From Olsenella sp. An293 (GTDB lineage Bacteria > Actinomycetota > Coriobacteriia > Coriobacteriales > Atopobiaceae): a stretch of 64,000 nucleotides of DNA. Below the pieces are notes generated by a model, which did not search any database, was not told the DNA's origin, and saw nothing but the letters and a program-made list of their open reading frames with translations. Positions 50,391 to 58,589 of this stretch are shown here, in pieces. The stretch's first letter is position 1. Every line of letters starts with the position of its first letter. The DNA lies in the NCBI RefSeq assembly GCF_002159495.1, contig NZ_NFIT01000004.1, positions 1 to 64,000 of the forward strand, written 5' to 3'. Both the position numbers and the translations under genes were made by a program.

Positions 50391-51887
50391 CTAGCGGTAG
50401 CAGACCTCGCCGAGCATGAGGTCGCGCTTGAAGCCGCGGATGGTGGTGTCGGCGTCGATGACCACGGACTCGATGCCCATGGCGTCGGCCCAGTCGACCA
50501 TCTGGTCGGCCGTGAGGTCGTAGGACATCGCGGTGTGGTGCGCGCCGCCCGCGTAGATCCAGGCCTCGGTGCCCACCTTGAGGTTGGGACGCGGGGTCCA
50601 GAAGACGGTGCCGGTGGGCAGCATCGGCATGGGCTTCTCGACCTTCTTGCAGTCGACGTCCTGGATGATCAGGCGGAAGCGGTTGCCCAGGTCGACGAGG
50701 GACGTGGCGATGGCCGGGCCGGTCTTGGCGGTGAAGATCAGGCGCGCGGGGTCCTCGCGATCGCCCATGGAGAGCGGCGTGGCGCGGATGGCGATCCTGC
50801 CCTCGGCGACGGACGGGTCGACCTCGGCCATGTGGGACTCGAGGATGCCCTCCTTGCCCGGGACCAGGTTGTAGGTGTAGTCCTCCATGAGGGCGGAGCC
50901 CTTGGCGGACGGGTCGCCGGCGGTCATGGCCTTCATGAGGCGCACCATCGCGGGCGTCTTCCAGTCGCCCTCGGGGCCAAAGCCAAAGCCCTTCTGCATG
51001 AGGCGCTGGATGGCCAGGGACGGCAGCTGCTTGAGCCCGCCGAGGTCGCCGAAGTGGTCGGAGAAGGCGTTGTAGTTGTGCTCCACGAGGAAGCGCTCGA
51101 TGCCGATCTCCTGGGCGGCCTGGACCTCGACGTGGCGACGGAACTCGTCCGGGTCGCGGCCGTCGAGCACGAGCTCATAGGTGTCGTAGTACTCGTCGGT
51201 GAGGGCCTTGACCTCGTCCGGGGTGACGGCGTCGACGTAGGGCACGAGGTCGTTCACCGGCCAGGCGTCCACGGTCCAGCCAAAGACCTGCTGAGCCTCG
51301 ACCTTGTCGCCGTCGGTCACCGCGACGTTGCGCATGGTGTCGGCGAAGCGGCACACGCGGATGTTGCGGGACTCGTTGATGCCCACCGCCACGCGCTGCC
51401 AGGCGCCGAGCTCGGCGAGGACCGACTCGTCCTTCCAGTAGCCAAAGATCACCTTGTGGTTCCAACGCATGCGGGCGAAGATGTGCCCGAACTCACGCTC
51501 GCCATGGGCCGCCTGGTTCTCGTTCATGAAGTCCATGTCGATGGTGTCGTACGGGATCTCCTCGTTGTACTGCGTCGCGAACTGGCACAGCGGCTTGCGG
51601 AGGTCGCGCAGGCCGGCGATGTAGTTCTTGGACGGGGAGAAGGTGTGCGCCCAGGTGATGATGCCCGCGCACTCCGGGTCCATGTTGGCCTCGTTGAAGG
51701 TGGCCTGGATGACGTCGGAGGTGAGCAGGTTGGGCTTGAGCACGACCTCGAAGGGCACCTTGTCGGAGGCGTTGAGCGCCGCGACGACCTCGGCGGAGTG
51801 CTCGGCGACGTGCTTGAGCACCTCGTCGCCATAGAGGTCCTGGGTGCAGGGGCAGAAATAGAAGCGGTACTTCTTGATCTCGAGCAT
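50391..51887 (-). CDS. araA: L-arabinose isomerase
   Basis: 498 residues. It converts L-arabinose to L-ribulose with a Mn ion. The N-terminus has YRFYFCPCTQDLYGDEVL; WAHTFSPSKNYIAGL, EFGHIFARMRWNHKVI and the C-terminal GGAHHTAMSYDLT are characteristic. Length is that of known AraA. The ATG at 51887 follows AAAGGAA. The upstream 156 bases contain a diverged copy of the window's 31-bp repeat and TTGACA boxes, so it can probably be expressed separately from the transporter genes. Confidence 0.94.
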   Translation of the reverse strand: MLEIKKYRFYFCPCTQDLYGDEVLKHVAEHSAEVVAALNASDKVPFEVVLKPNLLTSDVIQATFNEANMDPECAGIITWAHTFSPSKNYIAGLRDLRKPLCQFATQYNEEIPYDTIDMDFMNENQAAHGEREFGHIFARMRWNHKVIFGYWKDESVLAELGAWQRVAVGINESRNIRVCRFADTMRNVAVTDGDKVEAQQVFGWTVDAWPVNDLVPYVDAVTPDEVKALTDEYYDTYELVLDGRDPDEFRRHVEVQAAQEIGIERFLVEHNYNAFSDHFGDLGGLKQLPSLAIQRLMQKGFGFGPEGDWKTPAMVRLMKAMTAGDPSAKGSALMEDYTYNLVPGKEGILESHMAEVDPSVAEGRIAIRATPLSMGDREDPARLIFTAKTGPAIATSLVDLGNRFRLIIQDVDCKKVEKPMPMLPTGTVFWTPRPNLKVGTEAWIYAGGAHHTAMSYDLTADQMVDWADAMGIESVVIDADTTIRGFKRDLMLGEVCYR

Positions 51888-51909
51888 GTCTGTTCCTTTC
51901 GGCACGACA

Positions 51910-51938
51910 TGACAATGTCGTCAGACGTTTTTGTCAAC
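51910..51938 (-). promoter_or_regulatory. araA upstream site matching the 31-bp repeat family
   Basis: TGACAAT-N2-CGTCAG, six or seven bases, then TTGTCAAC aligns without gaps to the repeat units at 15024-15085 (22 of 29 positions by eye). On the minus strand its end supplies a TTGACA -35 box, with TGTCAT 17 bases on as a weak -10. A second CGTTTGTCAACC copy of the box lies at about 51944-51956. Confidence 0.55.
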
Positions 51939-52043
51939 CAGACTCGTTTGTCAACCGCCCCTTCCGACCCCGGGGCCCCGCCCCACGAGGGGGCGGGGCG
52001 GAGGGAAGGGAAGGAAGGACTCGTTACCTCAGGAGAGGCAACG

Positions 52044-53087
52044 TCACTCCGTTTGCTTCTTGCGCGCGAGGACGATGCTCTGGATGACGAGGAACAGGCA
52101 GATCATCGCGGCGACGGTGATCTTGGCCCACCACGCGTCGGTGAAGCCGGCGGAGGAGACGATGTTCTGGATGGTGCCGAGCGACAGCACGCCGAAGAAC
52201 GTGCCGATGATGTTGCCCACGCCGCCGGAGAGCATCGTGCCGCCGATGATGGAGGCCGCGATGGCGTTCATCTCCATGCCGTCGGCGTTGGTGACGGCGC
52301 CGGAGGCGGAGTGCATGATGTACACGTAGCCGGCGATGCCCGCGAGCAGGCCGCTGATGAGGTGCGCGAGGAACAGCGAGCGCTTGGTGTTGATGCCGAG
52401 CATCAGCGCGCTCTGGCGGTTGCCGCCGAGGGCGTAGAAGCTGCGGCCGAGGCTCGTCCAGCGCAGCATCACGAAGGCCAGGACCACGAGGACGAGCGCC
52501 ACGGCGACGCCGATCTCCATGTAGGCCGCGGTGAAGTTGCCGGAGTTGTTGACCGACCCGAGGAACGGGATCGTGATGCGGGTGTCCTTGAGGGCGAGGA
52601 ACGCCTCGTTGGCCACGTTGAACGGCTCAGCGTGAATGATCGTGGTCAGGCCGCGGGCGAAGAACATGCCTGCCAGCGTGACGATGAACGGCTGAATCTC
52701 CAGGTACGCCACCAGGAAGCCCTGGACCAGGCCAAAGGCCAGGCCGATGCCGAGCGCGATGACGAGCGCGGTGACGGGGCTTCCGCCTTGGTAGTCGAGG
52801 TTGACCGCGCAGCACATGGTGACGAGGCCGACGACGCCGCCGACGGAGATGTCGATGCTGCCGCAGATCATGACGATCGAGAGGCCGATGGCCGTGATGA
52901 TGAGCGACGCGTTGGTGTTGAGGATGTTGAAGAACGTCTGCCACCTCAGGAAGCCGCGGCCGAGGAACAGCATGGCTCCGATGTACATGACCGCGAAGAC
53001 GACGATGGTGATGGTGAGCAGCAGGTTGGTGTCCGTGATGGCGCGCTTGCCGGCGCCCTCGGACTTCTTGAGCTTGAGGGTTGCCAT
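52044..53087 (-). CDS. ABC sugar transporter permease (CUT2 type)
   Basis: 347-residue inner-membrane protein with about nine hydrophobic segments and the CUT2 permease pattern (GSIDISVGGVVGLV, GMFFARGLTTI, GGTMLSGGVGNIIGTFFGVL). Second permease of the importer; two different permeases per system is the arrangement of YtfQRT-YjfF and FruEKFG. It starts one base after the first permease gene ends. Confidence 0.9.
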   Translation of the reverse strand: MATLKLKKSEGAGKRAITDTNLLLTITIVVFAVMYIGAMLFLGRGFLRWQTFFNILNTNASLIITAIGLSIVMICGSIDISVGGVVGLVTMCCAVNLDYQGGSPVTALVIALGIGLAFGLVQGFLVAYLEIQPFIVTLAGMFFARGLTTIIHAEPFNVANEAFLALKDTRITIPFLGSVNNSGNFTAAYMEIGVAVALVLVVLAFVMLRWTSLGRSFYALGGNRQSALMLGINTKRSLFLAHLISGLLAGIAGYVYIMHSASGAVTNADGMEMNAIAASIIGGTMLSGGVGNIIGTFFGVLSLGTIQNIVSSAGFTDAWWAKITVAAMICLFLVIQSIVLARKKQTE

Positions 53088-53088
53088 C

Positions 53089-54189
53089 TTACTTCACCGC
53101 CTCCACTTCTGCCTGCTTGGGACTGCGGATCTTCTTCCAGATCGCGGAGAGCTTGGCGCGCACGATCGGGGCGCTCAGCACCACGAGGATGATGACGACG
53201 ACGGCCTTGTACGCCGGAAGGGCGGCGGAGGCGACGTTGAACTTGTAGAGCGTGGTGGTGAGGAACTGGATGACATAGGCGCCGAGGATGGAGGAGCCCA
53301 TGTTGAACTTGCCGCCGGAGAGCGCGTTGCCGCCCAGGGCGACGGCCAGGATGGCGTCCATCTCGATGTCGGCCGCGATCGTCTGGTAGTTGATGGTGGA
53401 GATGCGGCTGACCTTGATGAGGGCGGCCACGGCCACGCACACACCGAGGATCACGAACGTGAGCCACTTGATGAACGTGGGGTTCAGGCCGTTGAGGCGC
53501 GCGGCCTTCTCGTTGATGCCCACGGACTGGACGTAGAGGCCCAGGCTCGTGAACTTGAGCACGAGGAAGATCACGACAAAGCACGCGATGGCGATGAACA
53601 CGGGCGTGGGGATGGGCACGCCGGGGATGAATCCGCCGAAGACGCCAAAGCCGGAGTCGGTCGGGATGATCGGGAGCGCGTTGTTGTTGATCCACGCGGC
53701 GATGGAGCGACCGGCGGTGTAGAGGATCAGCGTCGCGACCATCGGCTGCACCTTGAAGACGGCGACCATGACGCCGTTGAAGGCGCCGCACACCATGGCG
53801 ATGACCACGCCGAAGAGGAAGGCCACGATGATCGGGGCCGCCAGCGTGTCGGGGCGCATGTTGCCGCCGCAGAGCACGGCGAGCATGGCGGAGCCGGCGA
53901 CGGCGATCGTGGCGCCGACGGAGATGTCCTGTCCTCCGGTGGCCGCCGTGACCAGCGTCATGCCGATCGCGAGAATCGCGAGCTCGGAGCCGTTGTTGAG
54001 GATGGAGATCAGCTGGCCGGCAAGAACCGAGTTGCCGGTGGAGTCCTGGTTGATCGTAATGGCGAAGAACGACGGGTCAGCGATGAGGTTGAACACCACG
54101 AGCGCGAGAAGGGCCGCGATCGGGATGATCATCTGGCTGTGAAGAAGGCGCTTCAGGATGTTGTCGTCCTTGGTCTTCTCGATCGTCAC
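53089..54189 (-). CDS. ABC sugar transporter permease (CUT2 type)
   Basis: 366 residues with many hydrophobic segments and the signature GGQDISVGATIAVAGS and GGNALSGGKFNMGSSILGAYVIQ. It overlaps the ATPase gene by four bases and is followed at once by the second permease. The pair probably forms a heterodimeric channel for a pentose or related sugar, most likely L-arabinose given the neighbours. Confidence 0.9.
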   Translation of the reverse strand: MTIEKTKDDNILKRLLHSQMIIPIAALLALVVFNLIADPSFFAITINQDSTGNSVLAGQLISILNNGSELAILAIGMTLVTAATGGQDISVGATIAVAGSAMLAVLCGGNMRPDTLAAPIIVAFLFGVVIAMVCGAFNGVMVAVFKVQPMVATLILYTAGRSIAAWINNNALPIIPTDSGFGVFGGFIPGVPIPTPVFIAIACFVVIFLVLKFTSLGLYVQSVGINEKAARLNGLNPTFIKWLTFVILGVCVAVAALIKVSRISTINYQTIAADIEMDAILAVALGGNALSGGKFNMGSSILGAYVIQFLTTTLYKFNVASAALPAYKAVVVIILVVLSAPIVRAKLSAIWKKIRSPKQAEVEAVK

Positions 54190-55703
54190 TTTGCCTCACC
54201 TCCTGCGATGGTGCTCATGATCTTGTTCTGGTTGAGGTCGGAGCCGGAGAGCTCGCCGACGACGTGACGGTCGCGCATGACGACGAGCCTCGAGCAGGTG
54301 CGGATCATCTCGTCGAGCTCCGAGGAGATGAAGGTCACGCTCATGCCCTGGGACGCGAGCTGCAGCACGAGCTTCTGGATGTCGACCTTGGTGCCGATGT
54401 CGATGCCGCGCGTGGGCTCGTCGAGAATCAGGTAGTCCGGGTGGGTGAACAGCCACCGGGCCAGGATGACCTTCTGCTGGTTGCCGCCGGAAAGCGAGGC
54501 GATCGGCGTGTCGGCAGAGGCGGTCTTGATGTCGAGGAGCTTGATGTACTCGTCGGCGATCTTGTAGGTCTCGGCCTTGGAGAAGGGCTTGAGGAAGCCG
54601 CGGAGCACCTGGGCCGCGAGGATGATGTTCTCGCGGACGGAGAGCGACCCGATGATGCCGTCGCCCTTGCGGTCCTCGGGCAGGTAGGCGATGCCCTGCT
54701 TCATGGCGTCGAGCGGCTTGGAGATCTTGACGTCCTTGCCGGACTTCTTGACGGAGCCGCCGGTGACGTGGTCGGCGCCGAAGATGGCGCGCACGCACTC
54801 GGAGCGACCGGAGCCGAGAAGACCGGTGAAGCCCGTGACCTCGCCCTTCTTGATGTGGAAGTCGAAGGGGTAGACGGCGGCGTTGCTCTTGAGGCCGGTC
54901 GCCTCGTAGACCATCTGGTCGGCGTCGGCGCCGGCGTAGGTCTCGTAGTCGCCCTTGATGTCGGCCATGTCGTCCATCTGCTTGCCGAGCATGGCGGCGA
55001 CGAGGTCGACGCGCGGCATCTTCTCGATCTCGTACTCGCCGACCAGCTGGCCGTCGCGCATGACGGTGATGCGGTCGCAGATCTCATAGACCTGGTCGAG
55101 GAAGTGCGTGACGAAGATGATGCCGACGCCGCGGTCCTTGAGCTGGCGCATCATGCCGAAGAGCTTCTCGACCTCGGACTCGTCGAGCGACGAAGTGGGC
55201 TCGTCGAGGATGAGGACCTTGCAGTCCATGTCGACGGCGCGCGCGATGGCGACCATCTGCTGCATGGCGATCGAGCAGCTGCCGAGCTGCTGCTTGGCGC
55301 TCACGGGGATGCCGAGGTTCTGCAGGATCTTGTCGGCGTCGGTGTACATCTGCTTCCAGTTGGCGACCTTGGAGTGGCCGCGGCCGATGTACATGTTCTC
55401 AGCGACGGTGAGGTTGGGGCAGAGCGTGATCTCCTGGTACACGGTGGCGATGCCCACGTCCTGCGCGTCCTGCGGGGACTTGATGGAGACCGCGCCGTCG
55501 TGGCCCTGGAGGTAGATGTCGCCGCCGTCCTTCTCGTAGACGCCGGTCAGGACCTTGATGAGCGTGGACTTGCCCGCGCCGTTCTCGCCCATGAGGGCGT
55601 GGACCTCGCCCGGGCGAAGCGTGAAGTCGACGTTCTGCAGGGCCTTCACGCCAGGGAAGTACTTGCAGATGCCCCTCATCTCAACGAGGTGGTTCTCTTT
55701 CAC
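54186..55703 (-). CDS. ABC sugar transporter ATPase (two NBDs)
   Basis: 505 residues with two nucleotide-binding domains. The first has a normal Walker A (GENGAGKSTLIKVLTG) and a LDEPTSSLDESE Walker B region. The second has the degenerate GLLGSGRSE Walker A typical of CUT2 ATPases, LSGGNQQKV signature and LDEPTRGIDIG. A GTG start at 55703 with AAGGAGGTGA seven bases upstream was chosen over longer frames. It energises sugar uptake with the permeases encoded downstream. Confidence 0.92.
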   Translation of the reverse strand: MKENHLVEMRGICKYFPGVKALQNVDFTLRPGEVHALMGENGAGKSTLIKVLTGVYEKDGGDIYLQGHDGAVSIKSPQDAQDVGIATVYQEITLCPNLTVAENMYIGRGHSKVANWKQMYTDADKILQNLGIPVSAKQQLGSCSIAMQQMVAIARAVDMDCKVLILDEPTSSLDESEVEKLFGMMRQLKDRGVGIIFVTHFLDQVYEICDRITVMRDGQLVGEYEIEKMPRVDLVAAMLGKQMDDMADIKGDYETYAGADADQMVYEATGLKSNAAVYPFDFHIKKGEVTGFTGLLGSGRSECVRAIFGADHVTGGSVKKSGKDVKISKPLDAMKQGIAYLPEDRKGDGIIGSLSVRENIILAAQVLRGFLKPFSKAETYKIADEYIKLLDIKTASADTPIASLSGGNQQKVILARWLFTHPDYLILDEPTRGIDIGTKVDIQKLVLQLASQGMSVTFISSELDEMIRTCSRLVVMRDRHVVGELSGSDLNQNKIMSTIAGGEAK

Positions 55704-55729
55704 CGGTAGTTCACCTCCTTGTTCGAAAG

Positions 55730-55773
55730 AAGGGGCGCGGCGTCTGCGTAGTGCCAGTCGCGCCGCGCCCCTT
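55730..55773 (-). terminator. Intercistronic hairpin between binding-protein and ATPase genes
   Basis: AAGGGGCGCGGCG (55730-55742) and CGCCGCGCCCCTT (55761-55773) form a perfect 13-bp stem with an 18-base loop. Such a stem after a binding-protein gene usually protects the upstream mRNA and lowers expression of the membrane genes. Confidence 0.65.
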
Positions 55774-55811
55774 CGTACAGTCAATCTGTCAGAGATGCTG
55801 AGTCATGGCGA

Positions 55812-56822
55812 TTAGATGCCGTTCTCGTCGATGTACTCCTGCGTGATGGTCTCGCAGTCGGCGTAGCCCTCCTCCATGATGATCTTCTTCTCGGTGACCT
55901 CCTCGCCGGCCTCGAGCTTGTCGATGATCTCGAGGATGGTGGAAGCCTGGTAGGGGTTGCACTGGCCGTCGTAGTTCCAGTTGCCGGCCATGACCTCCTC
56001 GAGGGCCCAGGTGTTGTGGTCGAAGCCCATGATGATGACGTCGCCGTCCTTGCCGTGGGTGATGCCGGCGGCATCGAGGGCGGCCACGGCGCCACGGGCC
56101 ATGTCGTCGTTCTCGGCGTAGATGACGTTGAACTCCTGGCCGGAGTCGATGACGGACTGGGTGATCTGCTGGGCGGTCTCGGCGTTCCAGTCAGCGGTCT
56201 GCTGGACGACGAGGTTCCAGTTGTCGTTGGCCTCGACGGCGGCGTTCAGAGCGCCGGTGCGGCCGACCTGAGCGGCGGAGCCCATGACGCCCTGGATGTG
56301 GATGATGTTGTAGGTGTCGAGGGCCTGGTCGGTCAGCCAGTCAACGGCGGTCTGGCCCTCGGCGTCCATGTCGGAGACGACGGCGGCCACGTAGAGGGAC
56401 TCGTCAGCGTCGACGACGCGGTCGAAAAGGATGGTCTGGGTGCCGGCGTCCAGGGCGTCCTGGAGCGGGGTGTCCCAGCCGGCGGTGTCGGCGGCGGAGA
56501 CGAGCAGGTACTTGACGCCGTTCTGGATGAACTGCTGAGCGGAGGCGATCTGCTCCTCGTTCTTCATGCTGTAGGCGAACTCAGCGGCAAAGCCGTTCTC
56601 CTCAGTGAAGGTCTCCTTCATGTCCTTGTCGTTAGCGGTGCGGTAGCCGGACTCGTTGGGGTCGTTGTTGATGATGCCCACGGAGATGAGCTCGCCGCCG
56701 GCCTGCTCCTCGCCGCCCTCGTCGCCGCCGTCGTCGGTGGTGGTGTTGTTGCAGCCCGCAAGCGCGAAGACGCCAGCTGTGCCACCCGCGACCTTGAGGA
56801 AGTTCCTTCTCGAAATGCTCAT
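55812..56822 (-). CDS. Sugar ABC transporter substrate-binding lipoprotein
   Basis: 336 residues. The N-terminus SRRNFLK resembles a twin-arginine signal and ends in the lipobox LAGC, so it is probably a Tat-exported lipoprotein. An Asp/Gly/Glu-rich linker precedes a periplasmic-binding-protein fold (VGIINNDPNESGYR, AENDDMARGAVAALDAAG, GFDHNTWALEEVMAGNWNY) like YtfQ and related CUT2 binders. First gene of the leftward importer/arabinose cluster. The ATG follows AAAGGGAAC. Confidence 0.9.
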   Translation of the reverse strand: MSISRRNFLKVAGGTAGVFALAGCNNTTTDDGGDEGGEEQAGGELISVGIINNDPNESGYRTANDKDMKETFTEENGFAAEFAYSMKNEEQIASAQQFIQNGVKYLLVSAADTAGWDTPLQDALDAGTQTILFDRVVDADESLYVAAVVSDMDAEGQTAVDWLTDQALDTYNIIHIQGVMGSAAQVGRTGALNAAVEANDNWNLVVQQTADWNAETAQQITQSVIDSGQEFNVIYAENDDMARGAVAALDAAGITHGKDGDVIIMGFDHNTWALEEVMAGNWNYDGQCNPYQASTILEIIDKLEAGEEVTEKKIIMEEGYADCETITQEYIDENGI

Positions 56823-56886
56823 GTTCCCTTTCCCCTTCCTTGAACCTTACGTTCATTCCTGCCTTGCGGCAGCTCTACCAAACCAC

Positions 56887-56913
56887 AAGTAAACAATCGT
56901 GGACTGTTTACTT
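56887..56913 (-). promoter_or_regulatory. Operator-like dyad upstream of the sugar-binding protein
   Basis: AAGTAAACA (56887-56895) and TGTTTACTT (56905-56913) are perfect inverted arms with a 9-base spacer, about 65 bases upstream of the gene. Half-sites GTAAAC/GTTTAC resemble those of LacI operators, as at the phosphoketolase promoter. Confidence 0.55.
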
Positions 56914-57148
56914 ATTCGGCAAACCCCAGGAACGCATCCGGTCGCAGGTGAGAGGGCCCCTCGTAGCTACTCCCCTTTGGACGACACGCAACGCTGTCTT
57001 ATGAACAGCCTCTTGTTGCCATGCAAAGGGCGGGCGGTCCGGCGGCCCCTCCTATGCGCCTTCTGGTCCCGCATTCGCTAAGCTTTTTTTACGCCTTGCC
57101 AACCCGAGGGCAAACCGTTCAACCCGCCGAGCGGCAGACTTTCGTCTG

Positions 57149-57175
57149 TAAACGTTATGTTTAGATTGTGTTTAC
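57149..57175. promoter_or_regulatory. Additional LacI-like dyads
   Basis: TAAAC-GTTAT-GTTTA (57149-57163) is an inverted repeat, followed closely by GTGTTTAC (57168-57175). Two more GTTTAG boxes lie at about 57205 and 57215. Distance from the importer start (over 300 bases) leaves their role open; DNA looping is possible. Confidence 0.4.
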
Positions 57176-57370
57176 ACGAGGTTCGCTCGTTTTTGACGTT
57201 CTTTGTTTAGAAGTGTTTAGATATGCCGCAGGCTGGTGGCAAGCGTGGCGCTGGCGCCGTCTACCTGCTGATTTACAACTGTTGGCGAGCATAAACGCCC
57301 TTGGCCAGGCAAGCCCGAGTCAGGCGGCTGCCGAACGTCTTTTTCTGGGCAACGGTTGCCGCCTGCGCGG

Positions 57371-58165
57371 CTAGCGGCGGTTCGCCCGCCAGAGGCTCCA
57401 AAGCCCGCGCAGGGTGAGCGTGGCGTCCACCTGCGCGTCGTGGCGCAGCAGCGCGGAAATCGCTTCGGCGCCGTCCCCGGTGACAACGACCGTCGCGGGC
57501 TCGCCGAGCTCCGCCATCACGGCGTCCAGCAGACCGTCGATCCGCGCGACCTCGCCGAGCACCACGCCCGACTGCATCGCCGCGCGCGTGTTGCGCCCGA
57601 TGACCGCGGCCGGCGCGCGCAGCTCGATCATGGGCAGCCGGGCCGCCGCCGCGGAGAGCGAGCGGGCCCCCAGCGCCACGCCGGGCGCGATGATGCCGCC
57701 GACGAAGGTCCCCTCGGCGTCCACGACCTCGAAGTTGGTGGTCGTGCCCAGGTCAACCACCACGACGGGCGCACCATAGCCCTCGCGGGCGGCCCGAACG
57801 TCGGCCACGCGGTCCGCGCCCACCTCGGAGGGGTCGTCATAGCGCATCTTGAGACCCGTCTTGAGGCCCGGCCCCACCACGAGCGGTCGGGTCCCGCACG
57901 CAGCGGTCAGGGCGCGGCGCCAGACGTCGGTGAGCGTGGGGACCACGCAGGCGAGGATGGCCTCCCCCGGAACGCCCTCCCCCATCAGCGAGAGCGCCTG
58001 CGCGAGCTGCATGCGCGCCTCGTCCACGGTGAGGCGCCCGCGGGTGGTGAGCTCCCAGGTGCTCGCGAGCTCGTCGCCCACAAAGAGCCCGAGCCGCGTG
58101 TGGGTGTTGCCCACGTCCACGGCAAGCAGGTTCTTCTCGGCCACGCTGTTCTCGTCACGCGCCAT
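57371..58165 (-). CDS. coaX: Type III pantothenate kinase
   Basis: 264-residue ASKHA-fold kinase performing the first step of coenzyme A synthesis. Landmarks are LLAVDVGNTHTRLGLF, VGADRVADVRAA, VVVDLGTTTNFEVVD and GGIIAPGVALGARSL. Length fits CoaX. GGAGG precedes the ATG. It stands alone, with A+T-poor non-coding DNA on both sides. Confidence 0.92.
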   Translation of the reverse strand: MARDENSVAEKNLLAVDVGNTHTRLGLFVGDELASTWELTTRGRLTVDEARMQLAQALSLMGEGVPGEAILACVVPTLTDVWRRALTAACGTRPLVVGPGLKTGLKMRYDDPSEVGADRVADVRAAREGYGAPVVVVDLGTTTNFEVVDAEGTFVGGIIAPGVALGARSLSAAAARLPMIELRAPAAVIGRNTRAAMQSGVVLGEVARIDGLLDAVMAELGEPATVVVTGDGAEAISALLRHDAQVDATLTLRGLWSLWRANRR

Positions 58166-58215
58166 GCGTCCTCCAAAAGAAGCCCCCGGTTCAAGAAAAG
58201 GGGTCGGGGAATGGG

Positions 58216-58221
58216 TATACT
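58216..58221. promoter_or_regulatory. TATACT box between coaX and the small peptide gene
   Basis: GTATAC is self-complementary, so the box could serve as a rightward -10 (TATACT) or, read as TAGTAT, as the leftward -10 of coaX about 50 bases before its start. No good -35 is visible for either direction. Confidence 0.35.
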
Positions 58222-58274
58222 ATGGATGATGGCAAGGCCCGCTGTGATGGGCTGGGTCGCGCCGGATATGAGTG

Positions 58275-58312
58275 GAGCGGGTCGCTAGTTCGCTAGGCTA
58301 GCGGCCCGACTC
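58275..58312. terminator. Hairpin overlapping the stop of the small peptide gene
   Basis: CGGGTCGCTAG (58278-58288) pairs with CTAGCGGCCCG (58298-58308), with one G:U pair, and GAG/CTC extends the stem. The structure contains the peptide's stop codon. It could serve transcripts from either strand. No long U-tract. Confidence 0.5.
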
Positions 58313-58417
58313 ATGTTCGTCGTTGGACCTGCTCGCTTTGGACAGGAACGTCAAGACTCCGTTGACAAGGCCGAGCAGCGTACCGGCCAGCTTCAGGATT
58401 TCAGTCAGGAGTTCCAT
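58298..58417 (-). CDS. Small amphipathic peptide, possible type I toxin or signal peptide
   Basis: 39 codons, beginning MELLTEILKLAG, with a Leu/Val/Gly-rich hydrophobic core to about residue 26 and a hydrophilic tail (Lys, Arg, Asp, Glu, His). GGAGGTGAG lies four bases before the ATG, the best ribosome site in this part of the window, which argues for a real gene. The size and layout (hydrophobic helix, charged C-terminus, hairpin at the end) resemble small membrane toxins of type I systems, but no sequence family is recognised. It lies between coaX and the OPT transporter and is opposite in direction to the latter. Confidence 0.6.
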   Translation of the reverse strand: MELLTEILKLAGTLLGLVNGVLTFLSKASRSNDEHESGR

Positions 58418-58589
58418 GGGGCTCACCTCCCTTCCGGGAGGCGCGACCCAGCGAACGAGACCTTGCCGTCAACCGCCTTCGATTTTACTTCATGGGCCAA
58501 ACGCCTCGGCGCGCCGGCTTCTGCCATAATCAGACGGTCCCAGAAACCCGACTCCCCGCCAGGGGGAGCGGATATTCGAAGGAGCACAT

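Larger units (their letters stand above)
56823..57370. other. Regulatory intergenic region upstream of the importer genes
   Basis: About 550 bases with no gene. The part next to the binding-protein gene has LacI-like dyads. Around 57017-57060 a G+C-rich block (GGGCGGGCGG...GGCCCCTC...TGCG) resembles part of the hairpin at 44226-44255 and may be a decayed copy. The A+T-rich part 57140-57230 carries several GTTTA boxes. Confidence 0.55.
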
